Translations under genes and position numbers: made by a program
Source of the DNA: Sclerotiophoma versabilis
Lineage: Eukaryota > Ascomycota > Dothideomycetes > Pleosporales > Didymellaceae
Length of the DNA: 64,000 nucleotides
NCBI GenBank assembly: GCA_012274445.1
Contig: JAAROD010000049.1
Span: 62,001-126,000 of the forward strand
Reading direction: 5' to 3'
Notes under the pieces: model-generated
Told to the model about the DNA's origin: nothing
Database searches by the model: none
The model's input: only the letters and a program-made list of their open reading frames with translations
Shown: piece by piece, positions 32,696 through 44,275 of the stretch
Position numbering within the stretch: position 1 is the stretch's first letter
Layout: each line of letters starts with the position of its first letter

Positions 32696-34303
32696 ATGAC
32701 GTCGTTCAAGTTTCCTCCACCTCCTCCACCGCCGCCGAAAGCTGCTACGAACGCTGCGCAGCCAAGCTACTCGAGCCAACGAGGCGGCCCCAACCGAGGT
32801 AGAGGTAGTGACAGAGGTCAAGGAGGTGACCGCGGGCGAGGAAGGGGTGGCTATGGCCGTGGTGGTAACAACTTTGGCCAAAACCGAGGGAATGCGCACG
32901 GAGGAAGAGGAAGCTCAAGAGGAGGCTTTGGAAACAGTTATGGAGGGAACAACCAGCACCAATACCAGCTCTCCCAGCAAATGCCTACCCCATCGACCGC
33001 ATACGTCAGTCCTGCGTTCGAGAACCAGTCGCCACAAGGTGCCCAGGCGCAATCGCAGGTGGACCCGCAGGCCTTTGCGCAGGCCATGTCGTTTATGTCT
33101 ACACCGGCTGGCGTGCAGTCAATGGCTACATTCGCGAACCAAGTGACTTCAATGGCAAATGGCGCACCGCAGTACCCGCAGTCTCCCCCGCCGACGCAAG
33201 CGCAAGCGGCATCACGCTATCCACCAGGGCAGCAAGCAGGTCAGAAGCGAAAGCGCCCTGAGCACAACGCCATCATTCCGCCTTTACCACAAAAGAAGCC
33301 CCAATCAGGGCCAAAGCCTCCACGAGCCAAGGCGGCCGCGCCTCCTCCGGTACCGAGCTTTGGCTTCTCTTTACCAACACCAGCAGCACCAGCATCGAGA
33401 CCGAACAATAAGAGAGACCAGAAGAAGCGAGTAAACCTGGGTCTTAGCGAGCAGAATGTTGTCGATGAGAGCAGCAGCGAGGAAGAGGAGATTGATGAGG
33501 AAGCGGCACTTGCGGACAAGATCAAGGTAGAGGGCGTTGCATTTGAGCACAATGGAGAGATGATCTCGCTACAGACCGCTGCGGATGTCCAGGCATACAT
33601 CAAAGACCGACGAAGAAACTACCCGACGCAACAAAGAATAGCTGAGAAGGCGCAAGAAGCTGCAGCGAAGCGCGAGCACGAGCTTGAATTTCTGCATAGG
33701 GTGAGAGGCAAGCCCAAGAAAGCTGCGGCCGAGACCAAAACTGCCAAACCGCCAAAGCCAGATCGAAAAGCCAGGGAGGTGGATAGCAGGAAGCAAGAGG
33801 AACTTGCAGCCCTACGAAAGAAACTCCACGACAGCATGCTGAAGAAGCAACAACAACCGACCAGTCTCCTCGGTGTCGGCTACGAAAGCGAGACAGAGTC
33901 AGACGCCGAAAGCTCTGTTCTGTCTGAATCTTCCGTCGTATCGTCATCCGAAGAGTCGTCTGAGTCTGAATCTGACGGTGACGAAGAGGCGGGAAGTGAC
34001 AGCGATGCCGCACCAGAGACTACGTCCTCCAAAGTCGTGCCCCCACCCGTAAGTATTCCCCCGCCAGCACCTGCCTCAGCGCCACCCAGCCAAGTATGCA
34101 AGAACTGGAGCAAAGACGGGAGATGCAGATTCGGCAAGGGGTGCCGGTGGGCGCATCCACCGCAAGACAGAGGATCGAGCAAGGAGAAAGTGGAGAAACG
34201 GATGGGGCTGTTCGAGAAGATGGTGGAGCAGGAGCTAGAGAAAGCAGACCGGATGGCGCTGGACGCTATCAAGTACCTGGGCCAGAATGGGTTCCTGGGA
34301 TGA
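32696..34303 (+). CDS. NUFIP1-domain protein with C-terminal CCCH zinc finger
   Basis: Likely RNA-related factor. NUFIP/Rsa1 proteins act as scaffolds in box C/D snoRNP assembly with R2TP; the role here is inferred. A single 535-residue frame. The order is a poly-Pro start (PPPPPPPP), an RGG/RG-rich stretch at about 30-75 (RGRGSDRGQGGDRGRGRGGY, an RNA-binding low-complexity type), a Gln/Pro-rich part, and a basic KRKRPEHNA patch. The NUFIP-type core MISLQTAADVQAYIKDRRR-NYPTQQRIAEKAQE lies near residues 285-320. An acidic Ser/Glu tract follows, and then a CCCH finger VCKNWSKDGRCRFGKGCRWA-H (C-x8-C-x5-C-x3-H). ATG 32696 is preferred over the in-frame ATG at 32639. Ends 39 bp from the convergent cupin gene. 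Confidence 0.85.
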   Translation: MTSFKFPPPPPPPPKAATNAAQPSYSSQRGGPNRGRGSDRGQGGDRGRGRGGYGRGGNNFGQNRGNAHGGRGSSRGGFGNSYGGNNQHQYQLSQQMPTPSTAYVSPAFENQSPQGAQAQSQVDPQAFAQAMSFMSTPAGVQSMATFANQVTSMANGAPQYPQSPPPTQAQAASRYPPGQQAGQKRKRPEHNAIIPPLPQKKPQSGPKPPRAKAAAPPPVPSFGFSLPTPAAPASRPNNKRDQKKRVNLGLSEQNVVDESSSEEEEIDEEAALADKIKVEGVAFEHNGEMISLQTAADVQAYIKDRRRNYPTQQRIAEKAQEAAAKREHELEFLHRVRGKPKKAAAETKTAKPPKPDRKAREVDSRKQEELAALRKKLHDSMLKKQQQPTSLLGVGYESETESDAESSVLSESSVVSSSEESSESESDGDEEAGSDSDAAPETTSSKVVPPPVSIPPPAPASAPPSQVCKNWSKDGRCRFGKGCRWAHPPQDRGSSKEKVEKRMGLFEKMVEQELEKADRMALDAIKYLGQNGFLG

Positions 34304-34342
34304 TGTCGAAGATAATACCATCATAAAATGTTGTGAAGACAA

Positions 34343-34674
34343 TTACTCGCCAATCACGTATGTACAGCCTGACGGACCGACCCAAACCTCGTGAACCTTC
34401 TGCGCGTCAACGTCCCATCTCTCGCCTACGCCGAGAGTCTCTTTCTTTGGATCTGCATCATTAGGATATCGCATTGTCAACGAGCCATCAAGAATGAGAT
34501 GTGTCGTCTTGCCGCTGTGCTTGTGCGGTGGATAGTGTGCGTTGCTGTCAGATGTCAATTTGTAGGTTCGTGCGAGGCAAGTGCTCGAGCTTACGGGCCA
34601 TCTGTCCATGTAAAAACGTGGTTGAACCCCCATGAGCGCACTTCGGCCTCAGCTTCTCTGCGTGACTTGGGCAT
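34343..34674 (-). CDS. Small cupin-like protein
   Basis: A 93-residue protein from two exons, 34674-34595 and 34544-34343 (GTAAGC donor, CAG acceptor). The joined sequence reads WTDGPNAHYPPHKHSG, then KTTHLILDGSLTMRYPND, a compact single-cupin pattern with candidate metal-binding His residues (H-x3-H-x-H). It ends VHEVWVGPSGCTYVIGE, with another His. Enzymatic role unknown; many such small fungal cupins are uncharacterised. The frame stays open for 50 codons upstream with an Arg/Ser/Leu-rich composition, including a LHRRSHST segment, so a longer form starting at 34824 with a mitochondrial presequence is possible. I chose the internal ATG because it gives a compact domain. Converges with the NUFIP gene. 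Confidence 0.7.
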
Positions 34675-35423
34675 GGCGGTGGAGTGTGATCTGCGATGTA
34701 GCGCAACTGGCAACACGGGCCCCAAGGAAGACAACCGTGGTTTTTGACGACACAAGAAAGCTAACGTCAAAGTCGTGGTGTTCCTGGAAGAGCTCATGAA
34801 TGCTCGATGTTCTGCACGCCTCATGTGGCGGACGCAAGTGGGGTCAATCTAGACTGGACCCTGAACGCCGTGACGTCGACCTCCTGCTATCAACACACAA
34901 TCAACACAGCAGAAGCAGGGCGTTGGGACAGCAAACATCATCAACGACGCAAGCACCGTTTTGGAAGGGGAGCAAACAAGTATCTTGCCCGGCTGCCATG
35001 TTTCAATTGGTCGATCACACGGCTATGCGGCTGCCAAGTTCTTCTCGCGGTTTGGTCAGGGCTGCAGACCGCCTGCGCCCACCTCAACGTGCACGCGCCG
35101 ACCCGCGCTTGCACTTGACTGTCCCACGCTACTCGCCTGGCTTCTAGACCTGACAGCTGTGCATGAAGGCACTAAAAAGACTTCCATCACCCTACGTCCT
35201 ATCTTGTTGCAAGCCCCTCTCTGCACCTCTCTGGGAGCTTTTGATTGAGCCAGTGCTGACGTGCATAAGCTGAGCTGAGCTGAGCTGTCACCCTGGACCC
35301 CATCTCTAGCCCACCACTACAACCAACTGCCCACCTCAGTATCCCACAGCCCCAGGACCTGTGTCCACACGCTGCGACCCACATTCGACTCGAGCCGCCC
35401 CAACACCAGGCCCGCCCCACGCC
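34675..35423. other. Divergent intergenic region, cupin / PLC
   Basis: About 750 bp with CT-rich tracts and an AGCTGAGCTGAGCTGAGCTG short repeat near 35268-35288, just upstream of PLC. No gene seen. Confidence 0.5.
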
Positions 35424-38028
35424 ATGGAGGCCACAGTAGCTTCGACGGACCCCAAGCTGGGGACACCTAAGACGGACCAACCTCAGCTTCAGGCAGGCGG
35501 GGGCACCGCTGCAGCCACTACCAAAGCCCGCGAGCTCCATGTCCTCTCCCCGCTCGTCGTCAGATACCTACGAAGCGTCTATGAAGACATCCTTACCCGC
35601 TACAACCTGGCTACACCTGAGGGCCAGATTCAGTGGCTGACCCAGGAACAGCAGTGCTCCGCCGAAGACGCGCAACTGCTGCACGATGGGTCCTTCTCGC
35701 ACTTCGCTGACTACTTCCTCTCGGGCTCAGCGAACGTCATGGGCCCTCCTCCCGTCGTCGACGAGTCCTACCCTATCTCGAACTACTTCATCTCCTCCAG
35801 CCATAACACGTACCTGACCGGCAACCAACTATCGAGCGAGTCGAGCACCGACGCCTACAAGAATGTCCTGCTCAGGGGCTGTCGCTGCGTTGAGATTGAT
35901 GTGTGGGACGGCGATCCACCCTCGAGCTCGAGCTCTGAGGACGAGGCCGAGCGGGTCGGCCAAGCGAAGGTGCCCAAGGAGAAGTCGAAGCTAGGGATCC
36001 GCGAAAGACTTGCCATGCGACTGAGAGGGAAGTCGGTCGGAAAGGACGATGAGCCCAAGAGGGATGAGGCTGCGACTGTGCACCGACCAGAGGAGAGCGT
36101 GACACCTTGGAGAGGGGACGTAACGTACAGAGCCGAGCCAAAAGTGTACCATGGCTATACTCTGACGAGTGAGATGCCTTTCCGAGAGGTGTGCGCTACT
36201 ATCCGCGACTACGCATTTGCTGCGTCGAATCTGCCGCTCATTGTCAGTCTCGAAGTCCACGCCGGTCCGGAGCAGCAAGAGATCATGGTCGAGCTTATGA
36301 CCGAATACTGGAAGGGTATGCTGGTCGATCTCCCTCTCGATCCATCGCAAACAGCCGAGACAGCCAACTTGCCCACCTTGAAAGAGCTCGAGCGCAAGAT
36401 CCTTGTCAAGGTGAAGCGCGGCCACCCCAGACCTACCGTCGTTGCTACTGCGAACCCTACCACCCTTCAAGCACCAGCTCCGGAGCTACAGAAGACTGAC
36501 AGTGCAAAATCCGCCTCATCGTCCACATCAGACGAAGAGCTACCCGATGGCCAGAAGCCACCACCAAAACCCAAGGTCGTCGAGTCTCTGGCCAGGTTGG
36601 GTGTCTACTGTGGGGGCTACTCCTACAAGAGCCTCACCGCACCTGAAGCCAGCATTCCAACTCATGTCTTCTCTCTCTCCGAAAAGACGCTCATGGAGGT
36701 CCACGAAACCCAGCCCGATATCCTCTTCAACCACAACAAGCACTTCCTCATGCGCGCCTATCCCAAGGGCCTTCGCATCAACTCGGGTAACCTCAACCCC
36801 TCCGTCTTCTGGCGCGCTGGCGTCCAGATCGTCGCCCTCAACTGGCAGCGCTGGGACGGTGGTACGATGCAAAACGAAGCCATGTTCGCTGGCACAGGCG
36901 GCTGGGTGCTGAAGCCCGAAGGTTACCGCAGTAGCAGTGATGCCCCTAGCCAGAAACACGCTATTGCACATCACAATCTTGATCTCAGCATCGAATTCCT
37001 GGCGGGCCAGAACATTCCTTTACCACCCGAGGAAGACGATCCCAGCGACTTCAAGCCGTACATCAAAGTCGAACTCCATGTCGAGAAGCCTGAAGAGCGC
37101 GAGGGTCAGCCTATTCCCGGTGATGGAAGGGGAAGTAAAGTAGATTACAAGAAGAAGACCAAAACATACAGGACGACAGACCCAGACTTTGGACGGGAAG
37201 TCGTCAGCTTCAGCGGCGTGTACGGGGTCACGGAGGAGTTGACGTTTGTTAGGTGAGTTCTCCATATGTCTCCTCTCTTGCTTTCACCTCATCATCCTTT
37301 CTTTTTTCTCCTCTCAAGCAAGCAAGAGGATGCACCGCTACCCTCAATCCCCGTCTTGGCAGTATCTTGAACCCGCCGCCGCAAGTCCCGTCCACCCGAT
37401 TAGGTCGCGTGCCTAGGATGCAGATCCCGCCGTTCCACGCGCGCGCCAAAAAGAGGTTGACCTGCTTGTTCGGAAGAGTCAAATGTAGCACAAGCGTGAT
37501 CGGACGACCAATGCAGCCAGTGGCCGATTTGCAGGGGTGATGCATGTCACGTTATACCGCTTTCGGGCGTCGCTGGCTCTCGTCACTTTCTCACTTCGTT
37601 GTGCGAAAAGACGATCGGAGACTTTGCTTTTCGCGATCTGTCACAGATCCTTCGCGTCTCCACACGCCTCATGTGGCTGCCTGTCACCCTAGCGGCCGTT
37701 GTTGGCACCCTTGCACCGGAAACGTATCCCTGCAAGCCTGATTCGTTCGTCACATCGTCTTTTGTACAGCCTTGTTTTAGTCTTGCATTCGCTACCGAGA
37801 CCTGCCTAACTAGCCCTATGCCCTTTCGAGTAGCTGCTAACCAGATTGCACTGTAGGTTCAAGGTCATGGACGACGAGCGGCTCTCAGATGACTTGGCAG
37901 CGTGGGCATGCTTCCGACTGGACCGCCTGCGGCCTGGCGTGCGGGTCATGCATCTGTACGACAGCAATGGTGTTATCACTAAAGGAGTGTTGCTGGTCAG
38001 GATCAGGAAGACGGTCAGTCGGGCGTGA
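35424..38028 (+). CDS. Phosphoinositide-specific phospholipase C (delta-like)
   Basis: Cleaves PI(4,5)P2 to IP3 and diacylglycerol at the plasma membrane. Two exons, 35424-37252 and 37857-38028, give 666 residues. The X domain starts at PISNYFISSSHNTYLTGNQL, with catalytic His near 127; CRCVEIDVWDGD gives the Glu-x-Asp metal ligands, and the second His is in KVYHGYTLTSEMPF near 243. About 70 low-complexity charged residues are inserted between WDGD and that His. The Y domain runs from VESLARLGVYCGGYSYKSL to GGWVLKPEGYR. The C2 domain starts at LDLSIEFLAGQNIPLP and ends DDLAAWACFRLDRLRPG...TKGVLLVRI. No PH domain is visible; the helical N-terminus may correspond to a reduced EF-hand region. 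The intron is 604 bp, about ten times the local norm, but the join FVR-FKVMDDE is exactly as expected for a C2 strand. Confidence 0.92.
37253..37856 (+). other. 604-bp intron of the PLC gene
   Basis: Bounded by AG|GTGAGT and CTGTAG|GTT, with a GCTAAC branch-like motif near 37836. It stays open for 95 codons from the donor in one frame, but that sequence has no C2 or other domain character. No nested gene was recognised. Confidence 0.75.
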
Positions 38029-38498
38029 ATTCCTCACGATTTGAGATCAGTCGCTGCTCTCAGCTGCCAGCATGCTTGTTGATGTACATCTTTATACTTC
38101 AATACCCGCTACGGGAACTACATGGACACTTGGCTAAGGGTGCTGATCAAGACCAGTTCTTCCCCAAGGGCCGTAGAATGATGAGAGGCACGGCATTCAG
38201 GCGCGATTCTCACCACCGTCGCTAGCAGCACGATGGCCATCGAACCCATCACCGTCACCCTCATCACTCCAGGGAAACCAAGCACATCTCGCACCCCTGA
38301 CATTGTGGATAAGATTCCGTCAATAGCATTGCCAGCGTACATAGCCAAGTTAGATTGAACGACAGAATCCATCAATCTGCCCCCTATCCTCACAAGACTA
38401 TACAAATACATAACCTGCGTTTACATACTTAGACTTGTTATCTCTGACAGAATAATTGTATGCAGTGGTCCATTCATACGTGAGATAGCATTGCAGTG

Positions 38499-38570
38499 CA
38501 GTCAGTGTATTGTGGTGTAGTGTAGTCAGTGTATTGTGGTGCAGTGTAGTCAGTGTATTGTGGTGCAGTG
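38499..38570. repeat. Three 24-bp tandem copies
   Basis: Unit (C/T)AGTCAGTGTATTGTGGTG followed by (T/C)AGTG, copies at 38499-38522, 38523-38546 and 38547-38570, nearly identical. Confidence 0.9.
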
Positions 38571-38620
38571 CAGTATAGTATAGTATATCGCGGTAAACGA
38601 TAGATAGGAGATAATAGCAA

Positions 38621-38744
38621 TTCTGCTCTGCTATGCTCTACTCTACTCTGCTCTACTCTACTCTACTCTACCCTGCCCTACTCTGTACAAGCGAAGCAAA
38701 GTAGACCAAAGTAAACTAGAGCAAAGCAGAGTAAAACAGAGCTA
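38621..38744. repeat. Imperfect inverted repeat of CTCTA / GTAAAG simple sequence
   Basis: A CTCTA/CTCTG pyrimidine-rich arm (about 38621-38689) is followed by a purine-rich arm (about 38690-38744) whose complement resembles the first arm with many C-to-T changes. It could fold into a long imperfect hairpin. Confidence 0.55.
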
Positions 38745-41700
38745 TTAAAAAAAACTCTTACCCAATACACGGGTAATGCGCACGTGTTCATTGCTATGTG
38801 TTGTTATCATCTTGCTATGCAGTCTACAGTATTAATAGCTAGCTTATACATCTATTAGTATTACAGAAATGCACTTAATTATGTTCTGTTTGACTACGTT
38901 CTGCTGTGTTGTGTTTTATACTGTGCTGTATTAGATCTAACAGCACATTATACTAACAGCACATCATACTAGCAGATAGAAAAAGAGAGAGAATATAGAA
39001 AGAGATAGAAATAAGATGTCATAGTATAGTGTAGTATATTATGATAGAATTTAATTTCACAGGTGCAACGATAGGATCTTGGAAAGGTAAAGAGAGAGGT
39101 AGAATAGATAGATACGCAGAATAGATAAAGAGAAGAGATAGATGTAATAGATGTGTTAAAGTAGTAAACAAGTTAAAGGTATAAAGAGAAAGTAATGAAG
39201 AATAGAATTAGAACTAAGAACTAGAAGAAGTATAAGAGAAGATTTAAATTTTAAGTATAAAAAGAGAAAAGGCGAAAATATAAGAATATAAAAAGCAGAG
39301 CAATAAGATAGTTATAGTTATCCACACAATAGCACTATACTATACTACACTGTCCGTACTGCTAGTACTGTATTGCACCATACTGCACTCTATAATTCCA
39401 AGCTATCTACAGACTAAACCTAGAACCCAGAAATCAAGCAAATCAAGCATTAAAAAACAGTCAAGTAGGAATTAGATGTGCAAGGCGCAGTGTAGGGAGA
39501 GGAATATATACAGAGAGCATAAAAAGAGAGAGAGAGAAGAGAAAAGACGCAAAACAAACAGTGCAAATCACAGCTACTATCTATCTATCTCTCTATTCAC
39601 ACCAGAATTGAATCGTGAGATGGAGTAGACGAGTTAACTTGTCAACTCGACAACCTGACAACATAATCAAATCTTCGTACAATCATATCTAGTTCAAACT
39701 GCACGGCATTCAATTCAATCTGACGACTTCCGTGCCAAAGGTAGAGAAACATTCACACAAGCGCCGTGCCGCGCTGTTGAATCATACTCTATCCCAGCCA
39801 TGCAATGAATGTGTGGGTCTGATTTCTCTCAGCAAGAATGTACTGGTTATCCTTTTACTGTTGCTCTTTCACTGGGTTCAGAATAAGGAGCGCGAGTATG
39901 GCATGTCACATCACACCACACTATCTATATCGTACCGCCTTTTTGCATTTTCCACACTCTCAATCTGGATAAGTGTTGTAGGATGGGATTGAGAAAAGCA
40001 TGGAGCATTGGGACAAAGGTGTTAGAACCAGAATCTCGAATTTTGTTTATCATTCTTTTGGAACAGGGGTGGATGTCGGTGAATAGAGACTACGAGGATG
40101 AGGAAAAGTAAAGGGCTAAGATGGCGGGAGAGGTCTAGTTGTTGATACATGTACCACTGCAGGAGGGGTACGGTTGCGTAGAGCAAGATGCTTCGACGGG
40201 TAGGGTGTGCAGTTCGTAATCTATCAAGATGAAGGACTGGATGCTTGGGAGATTGCTGGGGCTTTGCTAATGAAAAATTGATATTGACGCGGAAGGCTGC
40301 CTGGCATGCGTATACATCATCCAGTCAGTTCTTTCCTATGTGAAAACTCAACGTCGTCCAACAAGGCTGTGCTGCGCCAGTCCATTATTTGAGGTCCGAT
40401 AGCGGAGAAGCTGCCTGATCAGCCCCAGACCTGGGCGACACAAATTTGAATTATCTCTGCCGTGGTGCGGTGATGCGGCATCTCCACCCGCGTACCGTTC
40501 TCCCAAACCGATCCCGAATACGAGTCAACTCGTCAGTTGTAGCACACCACATGCGCCTCTCCCCGATTCCAGCGTTCTCATCGTTTCCGATCAATCCACG
40601 ACTCCAGTGTAACCCAAGCCGGATAGATCAAACCGGGTAGATCAAACCCATGCATCTCGCCTTGCGCGAAAACGGTACATGCCGCGCGCCACGGTCGCGT
40701 GAGTCTGGATCCTGAAGGAGCCTCAAGCCGCGAGTCGGTGTGAGTTGCTGCAGCAAGACTCACCAGCAGCCTGGGACATGGCTACACAAGGCGATAGATT
40801 CAGAGAAGTGAACAGCAAACCATCGGATCTTAGGCGATGGGAAAGCCTCTCGCCTGCCTGCGGTATGGGTGAGTGACGTTGGTGCGACAGTTGCAGGGAG
40901 CCCGGACCGTCAAAGCTTGACAATGCATTAGTGGAAATACGATCACAGCTTCACCCGAATCAGACATGCCGTTTCGCATTCTCCAGACAGGTGCAGGTTG
41001 CACACTTCCACCAGCCAAGACGGAAGGCTGCCGAGTCCTGCTAGGGGTTCGTATTGCGATGGTATCTTGACGACTCGAGGTCAGAGAGTAGCGCAACACA
41101 AGCGTCCCAACAAAAGCAAGAACGTTGCCGTTAAACGGTCGCTTTGGTTCAAAATTGATTCGATGAGTGAGATACGAGTGAATCGTTTTGTCTCCGGCAG
41201 TGTTTAACATTGCGTTGAATTTAACGCGTGACATGTCTACGCGCATGTATTGCAAAGAGACACTCACGCTTCTTTGAGAGGGGGCCAAGCGTGGTGTTTG
41301 TATGAACGATAAGACGAGCTGAATCGTTCGGCCTTGGTCATCGGCTCGGATCCAAATATGCGTAGGACACAGTGCTTAGTAGATACCAAGGCAGCCTCTT
41401 AACAAGGTAGTGAGCCTGGTTCTAGATACAAGAGCCGTGTCGTGAAGAGCGGAAGTAGTACGACTGGAACTTCGTGCAGCTCGTTCGATTTGGTTGTGTG
41501 TAACGGCATAATGGTCAAGTTGCTATACGCGAAAGTGATTTGAGTATCAGAGGGCTGTACTCTCCGATGATCTGAGTGTGGGCGTATTGAAGCAAGCCAT
41601 ATGAGCCATAAGATCACCGGAAGACGATTGGTGTGGACTGGAAGTACCATCCAGGCAAGCCATGCTGTATGGCGGGTTAAGAGCGAGGTGCGACTCAGCC

Positions 41701-43221
41701 TCACTCTTCATGTCTCGAATCGTCTGTGGTAGTACAGTGTTGCTGTCCTTGCCAGATGAGGTAATAATTGAAGCTTAATGTGCAGGTCACGCGTGTCGTC
41801 TGAGACTTCTGTGCTAAGCAACGGGTCCGGTTGACTGCTTCAAGGATGTGTGGGTCTGGTGGCGAGCCGCATGTATACCTCCAGCTTTCGTTGAGATACG
41901 GCAGTGAAAGTCGAGGAATGATGAGATTACTGCCGTTGTCATTGTTACAACGCACACCGACAGTTGCTCTGAGCATGTAACGTTGCTCCAACCTCAAAAT
42001 CGGTCCGACGAGGCGAGGGAGGTCCATCTCTGAGTGACTGTAGCCCAGGAGCTGGGTCGAACGGTCTGAAGACGAAAAACCCACCGTAGTGACGTGACCG
42101 CTTCTCACTAGATAGGTCGACAGTTGAAGAGCGTACAGTTCGATGACGAAGCAAGGACTTACGAGCGGGACGGCCCTTTCTTTACCGAGCCTAGCGAACC
42201 GTTACGCCACGTTTCTTGCAAGGCCAGTTCTACGGTGCAACTAGCCTTCAGTCATTGAAGCTCATTCGTTGCTTCCTCGAGATGCCATTCCACGAGCCCG
42301 GTACGCAGGAACACGCCGAAGTTGTTTCGGACAGATCATCCAGCAAACCCAGCGTGATCATCGAATCGAACCGTTGGCGCTTGGCTATCCAAGTTATGGG
42401 AAGAGCGGTCTGCACTTCCAACCCCAGGAAATTGAAGGCTTTGCAGATGGTGGGGCCGTTGCACATCTCGCCGTTAGTGTTACCATGGAATACTTGGTCG
42501 ATATCCTGCAGAGATCCGCCTCTCAGACATACGCTAACATGTTGACCCGGCTGATTCGTCGCAGAATCAAGTGCCGGGTTTAAGAACGGACAAGAGAAGA
42601 AACACGATTAAATGAAAGGTGTGAGTTCTGATCGTAGTGAAGAGACACCGAAGCCAAAATGCAGTAGGACGTACCAGGTCGACTACAAGCACAAATCCTG
42701 ACTCCCATGCCCTCTATCTGCCAGTGACCGATACCTGGCATGTGACCACTGATGAGTGATCAAAATAGAATCATCTCTTCCGAAATGACACAATTGCAGC
42801 CTTGGTTGCTTCAAGTTCCGCTTTTCTGCAAGCTTGCTTGCAATTCGCGGGACTTACAGCCGTTTCATCTGCCACCTGCAGATGCGATCGATGAGATGTC
42901 TCGGGGAAGGCGGGCAGTCTACACGCGGAGCCGGGAGCTGATTTCCATCACGCCAGCGGGGCTAGCAAGGTCAGGGAGTTGACGTCGGTCCGTAAGAATA
43001 CGTTCATTGCAAACCGTTTGTATGCACTGCAGTGGAGTGCGCGATGACATGCGCCGGCGCTCGAAATCGGTAAAAGTGAGGAGTCTTTGTTGTGAAGCTC
43101 GACTCGGGTCGTAGATCGAGGTACCATCATACACACTGAGTCCACCGTACGACGACTGGAGCGTCCTGTGGTACGATCGTGCGCATGCGTCTCATCTAAC
43201 GGAACATACTGCTGCTTGAGA

Positions 43222-43536
43222 GATGATCTCAACCCGCGCAAACAACAAGCGATGCGTCAATCTGGACTCGAAATGTCACATTGGAGACTGATGATGGCGG
43301 CTTCGATGAATGCGGGGCTCATGTGTACGTGCAGGGAGTCTGCAGGGATCAATTGTCGCGTATTCTTGGTGGCTGCATTAGCGTCGCTTTTGAGAAAATG
43401 ATAGATCTCTTCGTCGAATTTGCAGCCTTGCCGCCGCTCGGTCTACTGCAGGTCGAGTCCGATGAGGCTTGGAACGATCTGCAGTCGTGCAATGAGCAAC
43501 TGCGACGGTCCTACGGTAAGACATATGCTCCTACTA
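43222..43536 (+). CDS. Possible orphan exon (uncertain)
   Basis: An open stretch reading TLETDDGGFDECGAHVYVQG, later CISVAFEKMIDLFVEFAALP and VESDEAWNDLQSCNEQLRRS, followed by a GTAAGA donor-like site at 43537. Composition is protein-like, but there is no ATG at the head, no family match and no partner exon found. May be a remnant. Confidence 0.2.
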
Positions 43537-44060
43537 TGATGACTGTGTTCGATCATACGTCGACACTCAAAATGGAACCAAAGATGCATTCCTTTATAGT
43601 CGCAAGCTGAGTCTTACAGTAGATCTGGACGAGGAGGGGTTGTCAAAGGTTGCAGCGAAGATGTGAGAACGCGCCGGCTGCATGCTCCGTGGATCAGGAA
43701 ACACAGATACACCCCTGCCGATGTCTGATGCTCCACCTGCAGCTGGCCGTCGGATCCAGGAGTGTTTTGAGAGAAAGCCCAATCGGACACTTCCGCTTGT
43801 CTTGACTGGAGCTGTTGGCAAGTATCTGTCCGCAAGCTCTGTCGAAGTCAGTGGAACCTGCAAACCTCCCCGGTTTACGGAAGGATGATACACAAAGATC
43901 CTCTTCTTCCGCATGGCGGAGGTACATGAGGAAATGACTTCTCAAACCCCGGTATTGTGCCTCAGGGTCAGGCGCCACAAGCGTGCGCGCTGCAGGGTGC
44001 AACACCAGATTCGCGACATGGCCCGTTACCGCGTTGGTGTTTGATGGCGGCTGCGGTACG

Positions 44061-44068
44061 TATAAAAG
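44061..44068 (+). promoter_or_regulatory. TATA box of the Cys-rich micro-protein gene
   Basis: TATAAAAG, followed by a CT/CA-rich leader (TCTTCCCTC, CATCAAACAACTCC), the arrangement of well-expressed fungal genes. 215 bp before the preferred ATG at 44276. Confidence 0.5.
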
Positions 44069-44275
44069 TATTGTCTTCCCTCGAGTCGAGACTTCATCAA
44101 ACAACTCCACTCTACCTTCTACCATCCATCAGTCGCTCGCTTACTACACACGCTCGCTTTTTCCTGCCGACTTCTATCGGACTTTGCCTTGACCAACCGG
44201 ACTGCAATGTGCCTGCGTTCTTCCTTCGAAAGGTTCGCTATTCCGTCCATATACGAAGTTGAGGGTATTACCACC

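Larger units (their letters stand above)
38440..39720. repeat. AT-rich simple-repeat island
   Basis: Dominated by TAG/ATAG/AGAGA-type low-complexity sequence with almost no coding potential. Consistent with decayed repeat DNA or RIP-affected sequence. Confidence 0.6.
38029..44206. other. Large gene-poor region with AT-rich repeat island
   Basis: 6.2 kb with no confident gene. 38440-39720 is AT-rich and full of simple repeats. 39720-44206 has near-average composition with only chance-like frames, apart from a weak exon-like stretch at 43222-43536. Confidence 0.6.

Noticed and set aside
37253..37540. 95-codon frame inside the PLC intron as an extra exon or gene
   Set aside because: The C2 domain is continuous when the whole intron is removed, and the frame shows no domain character.
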